Assembly: GCF_025150245.1 (NCBI RefSeq)
Contig: NZ_CP102279.1
Span: 1,795,423-1,859,422, forward strand
From: Dorea formicigenerans
Lineage (GTDB): Bacteria > Bacillota > Clostridia > Lachnospirales > Lachnospiraceae
Direction: 5' to 3'
DNA length: 64,000 nucleotides
The position numbers were made by a program, and so were the translations under genes. This document shows positions 1 through 7,738 of the stretch, one piece after another (the first letter of the stretch is position 1; each line of letters begins with the position of its first letter). Below the pieces are notes generated by a model. It did not search any database. It was not told the origin of the DNA and worked only from the letters and a program-made list of their open reading frames with translations.

Positions 1-273
1 TGCCTTCACAAGCTGCTGATACTGTAACTTGCGGCTCATGGACATAAGCTGCTGATACAGTTCCTGAATTCCTTTTTTATCAAAATCAGAAGAAACTTTT
101 GATGCCACATTCTGAAGCTTTTCTTTCTCCCTTACACGGTCAAATACTTTTCTTCCTGCTTCGACCTTATATTCTCCAACCTGTTCACATATTTTCATTC
201 GCTCTTCATATAACTTCACGATCTGATCATCTACGACATCTAACTGTCCTCTTAATTCTTCTAATGTAGCCAT
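1..273 (-). CDS. pheA: Chorismate mutase / prephenate dehydratase, N-terminal part (runs off window)
   Basis: Reading leftwards from an ATG at 273, 91 codons stay open to the window edge. The peptide starts MATLEELRGQLDVVDDQIV and continues with RMKICEQVGEYK, the classic AroQ-type chorismate mutase helices with the conserved R, K and Q positions. The chorismate mutase converts chorismate to prephenate; in Clostridia this domain usually heads a bifunctional P-protein for phenylalanine synthesis, but the dehydratase part lies outside, so a stand-alone mutase is possible. AGGAG lies 9 nt before this ATG, which decides the start over an out-of-frame ATG 4 nt upstream. A TATAAT-like -10 is visible at 344-349 on the minus strand; no good -35 was found. 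Confidence 0.85.
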   Translation of the reverse strand, partial: MATLEELRGQLDVVDDQIVKLYEERMKICEQVGEYKVEAGRKVFDRVREKEKLQNVASKVSSDFDKKGIQELYQQLMSMSRKLQYQQLVKA

Positions 274-441
274 CCATCTTGTCTCCTTTACAAATAGTCA
301 GTATCACTTGCATCCCCGGCCTCTCTATACTGACACTATTGCATTATAATACATTTCATATCTAAAATCTACCTTACATTCTTATCCTGATTACAGATTC
401 AAAAAAATTATTTTTTACATTCAAAAAAAATAATTTTTACA

Positions 442-470
442 TTGAAAATCTGACAGGTTTGTTATATTAT
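442..470 (+). promoter_or_regulatory. Promoter of pyrBI
   Basis: TTGAAA at 442-447 and TATTAT at 465-470 with a 17-bp spacer fit a sigma-A promoter. The region just upstream (about 390-441) consists of A/T tracts repeated with a period of roughly 24 bp and may act as an UP element. The leader is only about 35 nt, leaving no room for PyrR-type attenuation. Confidence 0.7.
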
Positions 471-510
471 GTACAGAGACTTTTAAGTAAACGTCGCGAA
501 GGAGGATTTT

Positions 511-1428
511 ATGAGACACTTGATGAGTCCACTTGATTTCACAGTGGAAGAATTAGACAATCTTATGGATTTAGCCCAGGACATCGAAAAGAACCCTAAG
601 AAATATGCTCATGCATGTGATGGAAAGAAATTAGCAACTTTATTTTTTGAACCAAGTACACGTACTAGACTCAGTCATGAAGCAGCAATGCTTAATCTCG
701 GAGGTAGTGTTCTTGGTTTTTCTTCTGCCGATTCCAGTTCTGCAACAAAAGGGGAAACTGTTGCAGATACGATTCGTATGATTTCCTGTTATGCGGATAT
801 CTGTGCAATGAGACATCCGAAAGAAGGAGCTGCGCTGGTAGCCAGCGAGCATTCCAGAATCCCTGTCATCAATGCAGGAGACGGCGGACATCAGCATCCG
901 ACACAGACCCTGACTGATCTGCTTACGATCCGTTCTTTAAAAGGTCATCTTGATAATATCACGATCGGTCTTTGCGGAGATTTAAAATTTGGCCGTACCG
1001 TTCACTCTCTGATTCACGCTCTGGTGCGTTACAAAAATGTAAAATTCATTCTGATCTCACCAGAAGAACTTCGTGTTCCAAGTTATATCCGCAATGATGT
1101 TCTCGACAAAGAACATGCACAGTACGAAGAGGTCGTTCGTCTGGAAGATGCTCTTCCAAAGCTCGATATTCTCTACATGACCCGTGTACAGAAAGAACGT
1201 TTCTTCAATGAAGAAGACTATATCCGTATGAAAGATTTTTATGTACTGGATGCTCAGAAGATGGAGCTTGCGCCAAAGGATATGTATGTACTTCACCCAC
1301 TTCCTAGAGTAAATGAAATTGCTGTTGAAGTTGATGATGACCCAAGAGCTGCTTATTTCGCTCAGGCTCAGTACGGAGTATACATTCGAATGGCTCTGAT
1401 TCTGACATTACTGGAAATCGAAGTCTAA
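511..1428 (+). CDS. pyrB: Aspartate carbamoyltransferase, catalytic subunit
   Basis: The 305-residue protein condenses carbamoyl phosphate and aspartate to N-carbamoyl-aspartate, the committed step of pyrimidine synthesis. The carbamoyl-phosphate motif [10 protein letters not shown] lies near residues 47-56, the HPTQTLTD motif follows in mid-protein, and HPLPRVNEI, typical of the aspartate domain, lies near the C-terminus. The length matches the E. coli type that pairs with a regulatory chain, and pyrI follows 13 nt downstream. The AAGGAGG Shine-Dalgarno sequence lies about 6 nt before the ATG. The promoter at 442-470 serves both genes. Confidence 0.97.
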   Translation: MRHLMSPLDFTVEELDNLMDLAQDIEKNPKKYAHACDGKKLATLFFEPSTRTRLSHEAAMLNLGGSVLGFSSADSSSATKGETVADTIRMISCYADICAMRHPKEGAALVASEHSRIPVINAGDGGHQHPTQTLTDLLTIRSLKGHLDNITIGLCGDLKFGRTVHSLIHALVRYKNVKFILISPEELRVPSYIRNDVLDKEHAQYEEVVRLEDALPKLDILYMTRVQKERFFNEEDYIRMKDFYVLDAQKMELAPKDMYVLHPLPRVNEIAVEVDDDPRAAYFAQAQYGVYIRMALILTLLEIEV

Positions 1429-1441
1429 GGAGGAATATACT

Positions 1442-1897
1442 ATGGTTAAGAATACACTGAATGTAGGTCAGATCTCAGAAGGATTTGTACTGGATCACAT
1501 CCAGGCAGGAAGAAGTATGGATATTTACAAATATCTTCACTTAGATCAACTGGACTGCTGTGTTGCAATTATCAAAAATGCAAAAAGTAACTGTATGGGC
1601 AAAAAGGATATCATGAAAATCGAATGTCCGATCGATTTTATGGATCTTGACATCCTTGGTTTCATTGATCACAACATTACTGTCAACATTATCCAGAATG
1701 AGAAGGTTGTTGCGAAAAAATGTCTTCACCTTCCTCACGAAATCCGCAATGTGATCCGCTGTAAAAATCCTCGTTGTATCACTTCTATTGAGCAGGGACT
1801 GGATCATGTCTTCGTACTGACCGATCCGGACGAAGAAGTATACCGCTGCAAATACTGCGAAGAAAAGTATCAGGGAAGACTTGGTAAACGCAAATAA
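1442..1897 (+). CDS. pyrI: Aspartate carbamoyltransferase, regulatory subunit
   Basis: The 151-residue protein has an N-terminal allosteric nucleotide-binding domain and a C-terminal zinc domain. The zinc ligands are seen as CKNPRC and CKYC, the CX4C and CX2C pairs expected for PyrI. It should assemble with PyrB into the CTP-inhibited holoenzyme. It is co-transcribed with pyrB (GGAGG before the start) and followed by a terminator at about 1971-2016. The rest of the pyr pathway is not in this window. Confidence 0.96.
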   Translation: MVKNTLNVGQISEGFVLDHIQAGRSMDIYKYLHLDQLDCCVAIIKNAKSNCMGKKDIMKIECPIDFMDLDILGFIDHNITVNIIQNEKVVAKKCLHLPHEIRNVIRCKNPRCITSIEQGLDHVFVLTDPDEEVYRCKYCEEKYQGRLGKRK

Positions 1898-1970
1898 AAC
1901 TTCCTGTTTTAACTATGCAGACAGTTATCTTTTATTTATGAATTGATGATAAACATTGAATTAAATGTAT

Positions 1971-2016
1971 AAAAAAAGATTTTCAGTTTCAATTTTCGAA
2001 GCTGAAAATCTTTTTT
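1971..2016. terminator. Bidirectional terminator between pyrI and rnpB
   Basis: AAAAGATTTTCAG pairs with CTGAAAATCTTTT around a short AT-rich loop that adds further pairs (TTC/GAA). T-tracts follow on the plus strand (2010-2016) and, as A's at 1971-1977, on the minus strand. It can therefore end both pyrBI and rnpB transcripts. Confidence 0.85.
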
Positions 2017-2040
2017 ATTACCATATTGGAATAAAACAAA

Positions 2041-2405
2041 AGCAAGCAAGACGATAAGCCGGGTTATGTCATTGAGTGATCATCTATCTAGACCTGATGT
2101 TGCCATCAGGTTCCAGCGACCTACCTGAGACTTGACGGGCCGCCAAATTGTCTCTGCACGGTCTTGCTTCGAGTGGGGTTTACATGTGCCCCGGTCGTTA
2201 CCGGCCGGGCGGTAGTCTCTTACACTGCCCTTCCACCCTTACCTGTCCATTCTCATAAGAGTCTGTCAGGCGGTACATTTCTGTTGCACTGGCCTTGGAG
2301 TCGCCTCCACCGGACGTTATCCGGCACCCTGCCCTGCGAAGCCCGGACTTTCCTCACCTGCTGCCTTTCGGCAATTACAGCCGCGATCACCTGTCTTACT
2401 TGCAA
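2041..2405 (-). ncRNA. rnpB: RNase P RNA, class A
   Basis: This is the catalytic RNA of ribonuclease P, which matures tRNA 5' ends. Read on the minus strand, the conserved CR-I block GAGGAAAGTCCGGGCT lies near the 5' end, ACAGAAA-type conserved sequence lies mid-molecule, and the 3' end carries AACCCGGCTTATCG. The P1 helix can be drawn between GCAAGTAAGAC (5', about 2393-2403) and GTCTTGCTTGC (3', 2042-2052), with one G-U pair, which fixes both ends to within a few bases. A TATAAT -10 box lies at 2412-2417 on the minus strand, right before the 5' end. Confidence 0.97.
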
Positions 2406-2448
2406 GTATTTATTATATCATATTTTTTCTAAAAAGAAAGAACTTTTT

Positions 2449-2901
2449 TTACCTCATTGCATCTGCCGCAGAAGTTGCGAGTTCATCGCATCGCTCATTC
2501 TGAGGATGTCCATCATGTCCTTTCACCCAGATAAATGTCACATTGTGTGGCTCTTTCGCTTCCAAAAGCCGTTTCCAGAGATCCACATTTTTTACAGGCT
2601 CATTCTTTCCACGTTTCCAGCCTTTCTTCAGCCACCCGCCGATCCAGTTCTGATTGAATGCATCTACCACATACTTTGAATCAGAATACAACTTCACATC
2701 ACACGGACGGTTCAATGCTTCCAGTCCAGCTATGACTGCCATCAACTCCATGCGGTTATTCGTTGTCTTCTCATATCCCTTTGACAATTCCTTTATATGA
2801 AGTTCGCCTTTTGAATCTACGTACTCTAAAATGGTTCCGTATCCTCCCGGTCCATCCGGGTTTCCTCTGGCTGCTCCATCGGTGTATATACTGACCAGCA
2901 T
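2449..2901 (-). CDS. rnhA: Ribonuclease HI
   Basis: The 150-residue enzyme cleaves the RNA strand of RNA-DNA hybrids. The carboxylate tetrad is complete: D8 in YTDGAARG, E52 in NRMELMAV, D74 in YSDSKYVVD and D139 in ERCDELA. A basic handle region ([10 protein letters not shown]) is present around residues 90-99. The gene follows the MBL hydrolase directly: that gene ends in GATAG and the rnhA ATG comes next, with the Shine-Dalgarno sequence inside the upstream gene. This suggests translational coupling in a mogA-MBL-rnhA operon. Confidence 0.95.
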   Translation of the reverse strand: MLVSIYTDGAARGNPDGPGGYGTILEYVDSKGELHIKELSKGYEKTTNNRMELMAVIAGLEALNRPCDVKLYSDSKYVVDAFNQNWIGGWLKKGWKRGKNEPVKNVDLWKRLLEAKEPHNVTFIWVKGHDGHPQNERCDELATSAADAMR

Positions 2902-3600
2902 CTATCTTTCCTCCTCGAAATAAAAGCTCTGCCCCGGTTCTTTCACCTTCATGATCCGCTCTCTATACGGCTCCGACACTGAATTTTTCAAAAACTTATC
3001 TAAAATGTCATACCCCCACATATGCATTGGGAATACAATCTTTGTATTCGTATGCTGCATAAAATAATTGATACCAAGTACAGACTCTTCTCCCTGTCTG
3101 GAATCAAGCGGGAAAAATGCATAATCAATTTCTTCACCCTCGATTTTTGCAATCTCTTTCTGATATGCCTGTCTCATCGGTTCATTCCAGGTCTCATCAT
3201 CCTCTTCTTCCCAGTACCACCAGTTCAGATCTCCTGCATGAAAAAATGTTTTCTCTTTCACCCTTACAAGAAATGCCACACCTTCATCGGTGGATTTCAG
3301 TGTATGAATCCTTAAATCCCAAATATTAAAATCTGCATCTGCACCTATATGCTCCGTCTGATCTTTTGGCCCTGCCGCCTCAATGTCATCAGATAAAATA
3401 TAGTGGATATTCTCATATTCTTCTGCCCACGTAAATATTTTCTTTTTAAAATGATCGTAGTGCATATGACTTGCAAATACACAGATTTTTTTATCTTTAT
3501 CAAACTGTGGCAGATTTCCTTTATAATAATCAAAAATCAATACATAATCGTCACACTCAACAGCAAATCCGCTATGTTCCAGGTAAGTAATTTTAATCAT
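2902..3600 (-). CDS. MBL-fold metal-dependent hydrolase
   Basis: The 232-residue protein has a metallo-beta-lactamase fold. The zinc motif HxHxDH is seen as SHMHYDHF (residues 44-51), with AGDLNWW in the middle and a later His in FPMHMWGYD, as in the UlaG-like or YycJ-unrelated small hydrolases. The substrate cannot be told from sequence. Its ATG overlaps the last base of the mogA stop codon (TAATG), and rnhA follows with no gap, so it sits in the middle of a tightly coupled three-gene operon. The mix of neighbours (cofactor, nuclease) gives no functional clue. Confidence 0.85.
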   Translation of the reverse strand: MIKITYLEHSGFAVECDDYVLIFDYYKGNLPQFDKDKKICVFASHMHYDHFKKKIFTWAEEYENIHYILSDDIEAAGPKDQTEHIGADADFNIWDLRIHTLKSTDEGVAFLVRVKEKTFFHAGDLNWWYWEEEDDETWNEPMRQAYQKEIAKIEGEEIDYAFFPLDSRQGEESVLGINYFMQHTNTKIVFPMHMWGYDILDKFLKNSVSEPYRERIMKVKEPGQSFYFEEER

Positions 3601-4070
3601 TATTTTATTCCCTGTGCCACTTCAACTGCATGCATGACCTCTGGCAAGATGTATCCAAGACATTCCTTTACAGCTCCTGCTTTTCCAGGAAGATTTACAA
3701 TCACAACATTTCCACGGATTCCTGCCGCTGCACGGTTCAACATAGCTCTTTTTGTCAGTGTAAGCATGTGTGCACGCATACCTTCCGGAATTCCAAGAAG
3801 TGGTCTGTCTACAACTTCCATAGTTGCCTCCGGTGTGCAGTCTTCCGGTCCGCAGCCTGCTCCGCCTGTTGTCAGGATCAGGTCTGCAAGATTTCCGTCT
3901 GCCATTCTCTGAAAAACAGTAGATAATACCGTTTTGTCTGTCGGGAGAGCCTTCATGAACACAACGTCAAGCCCTGCTTCCTCCACCATCTTGCGGATTA
4001 CTTTTCCACTTGCATCCTCCTGCTCTCCTTTATAAACTGCTGTACTTGCAGTAATAATCGCTACTTTCAT
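3600..4070 (-). CDS. mogA: MogA/MoaB-family molybdopterin biosynthesis protein
   Basis: The 156-residue protein belongs to the MoCF family, which adenylates molybdopterin before molybdenum insertion. The signature is visible as TTGGAGCGPEDCTPEAT (canonical TTGGTG..DxTPEA), followed by the conserved NLPGKAGAVKE segment. An upstream in-frame TTG at 4073 is possible, but the ATG at 4070 has GGAGG at 9 nt and is preferred. It is the only molybdenum cofactor gene here; a molybdenum hydroxylase lies 22 kb away (26.5-30 kb). MogA and MoaB cannot be separated by eye. Confidence 0.85.
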   Translation of the reverse strand: MKVAIITASTAVYKGEQEDASGKVIRKMVEEAGLDVVFMKALPTDKTVLSTVFQRMADGNLADLILTTGGAGCGPEDCTPEATMEVVDRPLLGIPEGMRAHMLTLTKRAMLNRAAAGIRGNVVIVNLPGKAGAVKECLGYILPEVMHAVEVAQGIK

Positions 4071-4152
4071 CAAATTGTACCTCCATACATTTTTTCTATC
4101 TCATTCAAAGTCTTATCTTTTTTCTTAAGTTCCTTTTTGACATTCATAAAAT

Positions 4153-4181
4153 AGTATAGCACAAATTATGCAGGGGGTAAA
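4153..4181 (-). promoter_or_regulatory. Promoter of the mogA-MBL-rnhA operon
   Basis: On the minus strand TTTACC (4176-4181) and TATACT (4153-4158) are separated by 17 bp. The -10 box is good and the -35 box is weak. Confidence 0.55.
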
Positions 4182-4187
4182 TCATTT

Positions 4188-5660
4188 TTATATGATGATG
4201 CACACCAGTCCTCCATTACTGTCATTGACAATCTTCTGCATTGTATCCTGAAGCTTTGTCTGGCTTTCATCCCCGATCATGGCAATCTTGCCCCGGATAC
4301 CATCCATCACTAATTCTTCCACAGATTTTCCGAAAATGTTCGTCTCCCAGATTCCATGTTCGGTTTCTGCTTCCTGCTTAATGAATGTAAGAAGATCTTT
4401 CGCCTGATCTTCTGTTCCGACAATCGGTGCAATCTCTGTCTCGATATTCGCCCGGATCAGATGGATAGACGGGGCCTTTGAATGTATCTTCACGCCATAT
4501 TTATTTCCCTGTTTGATAAGCTCCGGCTCCAAAAGTGTAATTTCATCTCTTACCGGACTGACCACCCCATATCCTTTCATTCGAACAGTTGTAAATGCGT
4601 CCCGGACTCCTTCATATTCTTCCTTTAATTTCGCAAGTTCCTGAATTGTTGCAACCAGCTCATATTGTCCTGCAATCTTCGTTCCCGTCATCTCGCTTAA
4701 CATTTCGTAATAATATCTTTCTGGTATAGAAATGTTGATATTCACACAGCCCTGACCCATTCCAATCTGATCCACTTTGCAGGAATCTATGTACTCACTC
4801 TCAGAAACATCTATACTTCCAAGAGCATCCCGGATTTTGGTAAGTCGTTCCAGAATCACTCTCACATGTTCAATCAGATCTTGTTTGATCTTGTGGTCTC
4901 TTGGAAGCATCTCCACCCATTTCGGAACAAAAAACTGAATTTCAGATATCGGAAACTCAAAAAGGACTTCCGATAAAATCTGGCAGATATCCTCTCTGGT
5001 AAGTTTTTCACAGTTGACCGGCAGCGCCCGTACTCCATATTCCTGTTCCAGATTCTTCGCGGTGTTCTGCGCCCGTTCTCCCTGCGGCTCTTTTGAATTC
5101 ACAAGTACAATGAACGGCTTTCCGATTCCATTTAATTCCTGTATCGTCATACGCTCCGCATCTTTGTAATTTTCTCTTGGAATGTCTGTGATGGTACCGT
5201 CTGTCGTAATCACAATTCCAATGGTTGAATGATCATGAATTACTTTTCTAGTTCCAATCCCGGCAGCCTTTGCAAATGGGATCTCATAAGCAAACCACGG
5301 TGTTTTTACCTGTCTCTGGGAATCCCCGTCCATATAACCGGCAGCACCTTCTACCATATAACCGACGCAGTCAATCAGACGTACCTTCACATCCACGTCA
5401 TCAGCAAGCCGGATTTTTGCTGCTTCCTTCGGCACGAACTTTGGTTCCGTTGTCATAATCGTGCGTCCCGAAGCAGATTGCGGCAGTTCATCCTGCGTAC
5501 GCATTCTGGCATGTTCATCTTCCATTTCCGGAAGCACCAGCACATCCATGAATCTTTTAATAAATGTAGACTTTCCCGTCCGGACCGGTCCCACAACACC
5601 AATGTAGATTTCTCCATTCGTCCTCGCTTCGATATCTTTGTATACCTGAAATCTATCCAT
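4188..5660 (-). CDS. spoIVA: Stage IV sporulation protein A
   Basis: SpoIVA is the ATPase that polymerises on the forespore and forms the base of the spore coat. The 490-residue protein has a TRAFAC-type Walker A (GPVRTGKST, residues 24-32), a Walker B-like LIDCVGY, a middle domain, and the short hydrophobic C-terminus GLVCIII needed for membrane anchoring through SpoVM in Bacillus. An upstream in-frame ATG at 5678 exists, but GGGGGT lies 7 nt before the ATG at 5660 and the protein then begins MDRFQVYKDI as in homologues. The gene follows gpsA on the same strand, separated by 405 nt holding a structured RNA. It shows that the organism forms endospores. Confidence 0.96.
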   Translation of the reverse strand: MDRFQVYKDIEARTNGEIYIGVVGPVRTGKSTFIKRFMDVLVLPEMEDEHARMRTQDELPQSASGRTIMTTEPKFVPKEAAKIRLADDVDVKVRLIDCVGYMVEGAAGYMDGDSQRQVKTPWFAYEIPFAKAAGIGTRKVIHDHSTIGIVITTDGTITDIPRENYKDAERMTIQELNGIGKPFIVLVNSKEPQGERAQNTAKNLEQEYGVRALPVNCEKLTREDICQILSEVLFEFPISEIQFFVPKWVEMLPRDHKIKQDLIEHVRVILERLTKIRDALGSIDVSESEYIDSCKVDQIGMGQGCVNINISIPERYYYEMLSEMTGTKIAGQYELVATIQELAKLKEEYEGVRDAFTTVRMKGYGVVSPVRDEITLLEPELIKQGNKYGVKIHSKAPSIHLIRANIETEIAPIVGTEDQAKDLLTFIKQEAETEHGIWETNIFGKSVEELVMDGIRGKIAMIGDESQTKLQDTMQKIVNDSNGGLVCIII

Positions 5661-5852
5661 CAAAATACCCCCATGCATGAACTTGTTTTACTGTTAACAG
5701 ATTATGCAGGAAACATTCCGAGTATGTATAGAATTCTGCTTACCATGCGTGAATTTTCTGCTTATGGATTTACGGATCGTAGTGTGTTTTGCTCCATTGC
5801 AAGGAACATTCCGATGAACCTTTTTAAGCAGGAAGGCATGAAACTTACTCTT
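5661..5852 (-). promoter_or_regulatory. Leader region of spoIVA
   Basis: This non-coding stretch lies between the hairpin RNA and spoIVA. It holds a 10-bp palindrome CTGTTAACAG (5691-5700) close to the ribosome binding site and a near-direct repeat, GGAA(A)CATTCCGA, at 5709-5721 and 5803-5814. No convincing sigma-E type promoter could be placed by eye, although spoIVA is normally under sigma-E. Confidence 0.35.
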
Positions 5853-6016
5853 AAAAATACAGAACACCTGATATATCAAATAACACGCGCGCCTTATGTA
5901 CGATGGAAATGAGACTCTGTCAATCTTAACTGCCCTTGCAGATAAGATTGACTGCCTTAGAGGCTCATTGGAATGTTTCGTACATGAAGCAAGTGTATTC
6001 GATATACCAGGTGTTC
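5853..6016 (-). ncRNA. Long rod-like hairpin RNA of unknown family between gpsA and spoIVA
   Basis: A nested inverted repeat covers 5862-6016. The outer stem pairs GAACACCTG (RNA 5' side, 6008-6016) with CAGGTGTTC (5862-5870) and continues to 21 consecutive pairs. The two imperfect positions of this stem become G-U pairs only if the minus strand is transcribed. Inside follow ATGTACGA/TCGTACAT (5978-5985 with 5896-5903), AATGAG/CTCATT and TCAATCTTA/TAAGATTGA, capped by CTGC-AAGG-GCAG. A T-rich tract (TGTATTTTT, 5853-5861) follows the outer stem. It may be an independent RNA (the rod shape recalls 6S RNA), a processed piece of the gpsA-spoIVA transcript, or a very long terminator. No family could be assigned. 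Confidence 0.6.
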
Positions 6017-6065
6017 GTCCTATTTTATGTTCTTGTTGTTGGTCCTGTTTTAATATCTTTTACAA

Positions 6066-7079
6066 TTATTTCTCCCACGGAAGTGCTGTATGCTCCGCCT
6101 TATTATCTCTGAGCATGAGTTCATTGACTGCTTCTTTCGGGTCTTTTCCATCAAACAATACTTCGCTGACTTTATTGATGATTGGAAGTGATACTCCATA
6201 TTTTTCGCCAAGTTTTACTGCTGCTTTTGCAGAATACACTCCTTCTACTACCATCTGAACCTCATCCATTGCTTCCTGCATGGATTTGCCCTGCCCCATG
6301 AGATAACCTGCTTTGCGGTTACGGCTGTGGACACTGGCACACGTTACAATCAGATCACCGATTCCTGTAAGTCCGGAAAATGTCTCAACTGCGCCGCCCA
6401 TTTTCACACCTAGTCTTGCAATCTCTGCAATTCCTCTTGTGATGAGTGCAGCCTTTGTATTATCTCCATATCCCATTCCGTCAGCAATACCTGCTGCCAG
6501 AGCAATGACATTTTTCAGAGAACCGCCAAGTTCCATGCCAAGCATATCCGGGCTTGTATATACACGGAACACTTCACTTGCGAACATCTGCTGCAAATAC
6601 TCGGCTGTCTTTTCCGTCTTTGCTCCCACAACAACAGTAGTCGGAAGTCCTCTTCCTACTTCCTCAGCGTGGCTTGGTCCGGACAGGACTGCTACATCAG
6701 CCTGTGGAATTTCATCCTCGATCTGCTGAGATAGTGTCATCAGAGTTGCCTCTTCGATTCCTTTCGCAACATCAACAATGATCTGACCTTCCGCTACATA
6801 TGGGCACATATTTTTCGCTGTTCCTCTTGTAAATGTAGATGGCACTGCCAGTACAAGGAAATCTTTTCCTTCTACAGCTTCCTTAAGATCTGTTGTAAAT
6901 TTCATTGTATCCGGAAGCTTCACGCCCGGAAGCTTTGATTTGTGCTCACGCTCTTTATCCAGCATCCGGATCTCATCTTCCAGAATTGACCACATAGTCA
7001 CATCGTGACCGTTTTTACTCAGAAGAAGCGCCAGTGCAGTCCCCCAGCTTCCTGCCCCTATCACACTTACCTTTGCCAT
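6066..7079 (-). CDS. gpsA: Glycerol-3-phosphate dehydrogenase (NAD(P)+)
   Basis: GpsA reduces dihydroxyacetone phosphate to sn-glycerol 3-phosphate for phospholipid synthesis. The 337-residue protein has the Rossmann motif GAGSWGTA at residues 8-15 and the catalytic lysine segment GGSLKNVIALAAG. It lies 14 nt after plsY, whose product uses the glycerol 3-phosphate, so the two steps of lysophosphatidate formation are encoded side by side. Confidence 0.97.
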   Translation of the reverse strand: MAKVSVIGAGSWGTALALLLSKNGHDVTMWSILEDEIRMLDKEREHKSKLPGVKLPDTMKFTTDLKEAVEGKDFLVLAVPSTFTRGTAKNMCPYVAEGQIIVDVAKGIEEATLMTLSQQIEDEIPQADVAVLSGPSHAEEVGRGLPTTVVVGAKTEKTAEYLQQMFASEVFRVYTSPDMLGMELGGSLKNVIALAAGIADGMGYGDNTKAALITRGIAEIARLGVKMGGAVETFSGLTGIGDLIVTCASVHSRNRKAGYLMGQGKSMQEAMDEVQMVVEGVYSAKAAVKLGEKYGVSLPIINKVSEVLFDGKDPKEAVNELMLRDNKAEHTALPWEK

Positions 7080-7093
7080 AATCTTCCTCCTTA

Positions 7094-7735
7094 TTATTTC
7101 TTTCCGATACTGATCTTATTCTCCGTACCGTTCATGAGTCTTACAATATTTGCCTTATGTTTATAAAATGCGGATAACATCAGAAATGCCGCAATTCCAT
7201 ACATTTCATAAAGATACGGCGGTTTTACACCAAATCCGCCCATCTGGCCATACACAACCACTTCAATCAGATAAATGATTACAACTGCCAGGGAGCCAAG
7301 AGACACATAACGTGTCACTGCCACGATTCCGAGAAATGCAAATAAACAGATCAAAACCATCCATACATTTGTCGTACTTAAGATCAGTCCGGCTGTCGCT
7401 GCGATTCCTTTTCCGCCTTTAAAGTTCAGATAAAATGGATAGTTGTGCCCAAGTACCGCACCCATCCCTGCATACATGGCAAGAAGTGGGAAAATGTCTG
7501 CGTAAGTCTTTCCGTAAATCAGGTAAACCGTCACAACTGCAAAGACACATTTAAAGCAGTCTCCAAGAAGTGTGACAAGTCCGGCTTTGATTCCCATCGT
7601 GCGAAGAGCGTTAGTGCTTCCTGCATTGCCGCTTCCTTCTTTTCGGATATCGACTCCTTTCATCTTACCATAGATGTATCCTGTCTGGATCAGTCCAAAT
7701 GCATACCCGATCAGTAGACATATAAAACGTTCCAT
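7094..7735 (-). CDS. plsY: Acyl-phosphate:glycerol-3-phosphate acyltransferase
   Basis: PlsY is an integral membrane enzyme that transfers an acyl group from acyl phosphate to glycerol 3-phosphate. The 213-residue protein shows about five hydrophobic segments and the family signatures GSGNAGSTNALR (residues about 35-46) and LGHNYPFYLNFKGGKGIA. It starts 3 nt after the der stop codon and precedes gpsA, forming a der-plsY-gpsA operon. Confidence 0.96.
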   Translation of the reverse strand: MERFICLLIGYAFGLIQTGYIYGKMKGVDIRKEGSGNAGSTNALRTMGIKAGLVTLLGDCFKCVFAVVTVYLIYGKTYADIFPLLAMYAGMGAVLGHNYPFYLNFKGGKGIAATAGLILSTTNVWMVLICLFAFLGIVAVTRYVSLGSLAVVIIYLIEVVVYGQMGGFGVKPPYLYEMYGIAAFLMLSAFYKHKANIVRLMNGTENKISIGKK

Positions 7736-7738
7736 TTT

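Noticed and set aside
2164-2679. Plus-strand open frame of 171 codons
   Set aside because: It runs through the RNase P RNA and antisense to rnhA; the composition follows the RNA structure and not a protein.
5229-5912. Plus-strand open frame ending in the gpsA-spoIVA gap, including a possible 79-residue peptide from 5673
   Set aside because: Most of it is antisense to spoIVA, no ribosome binding site precedes the late ATG, and its end lies inside the hairpin RNA.
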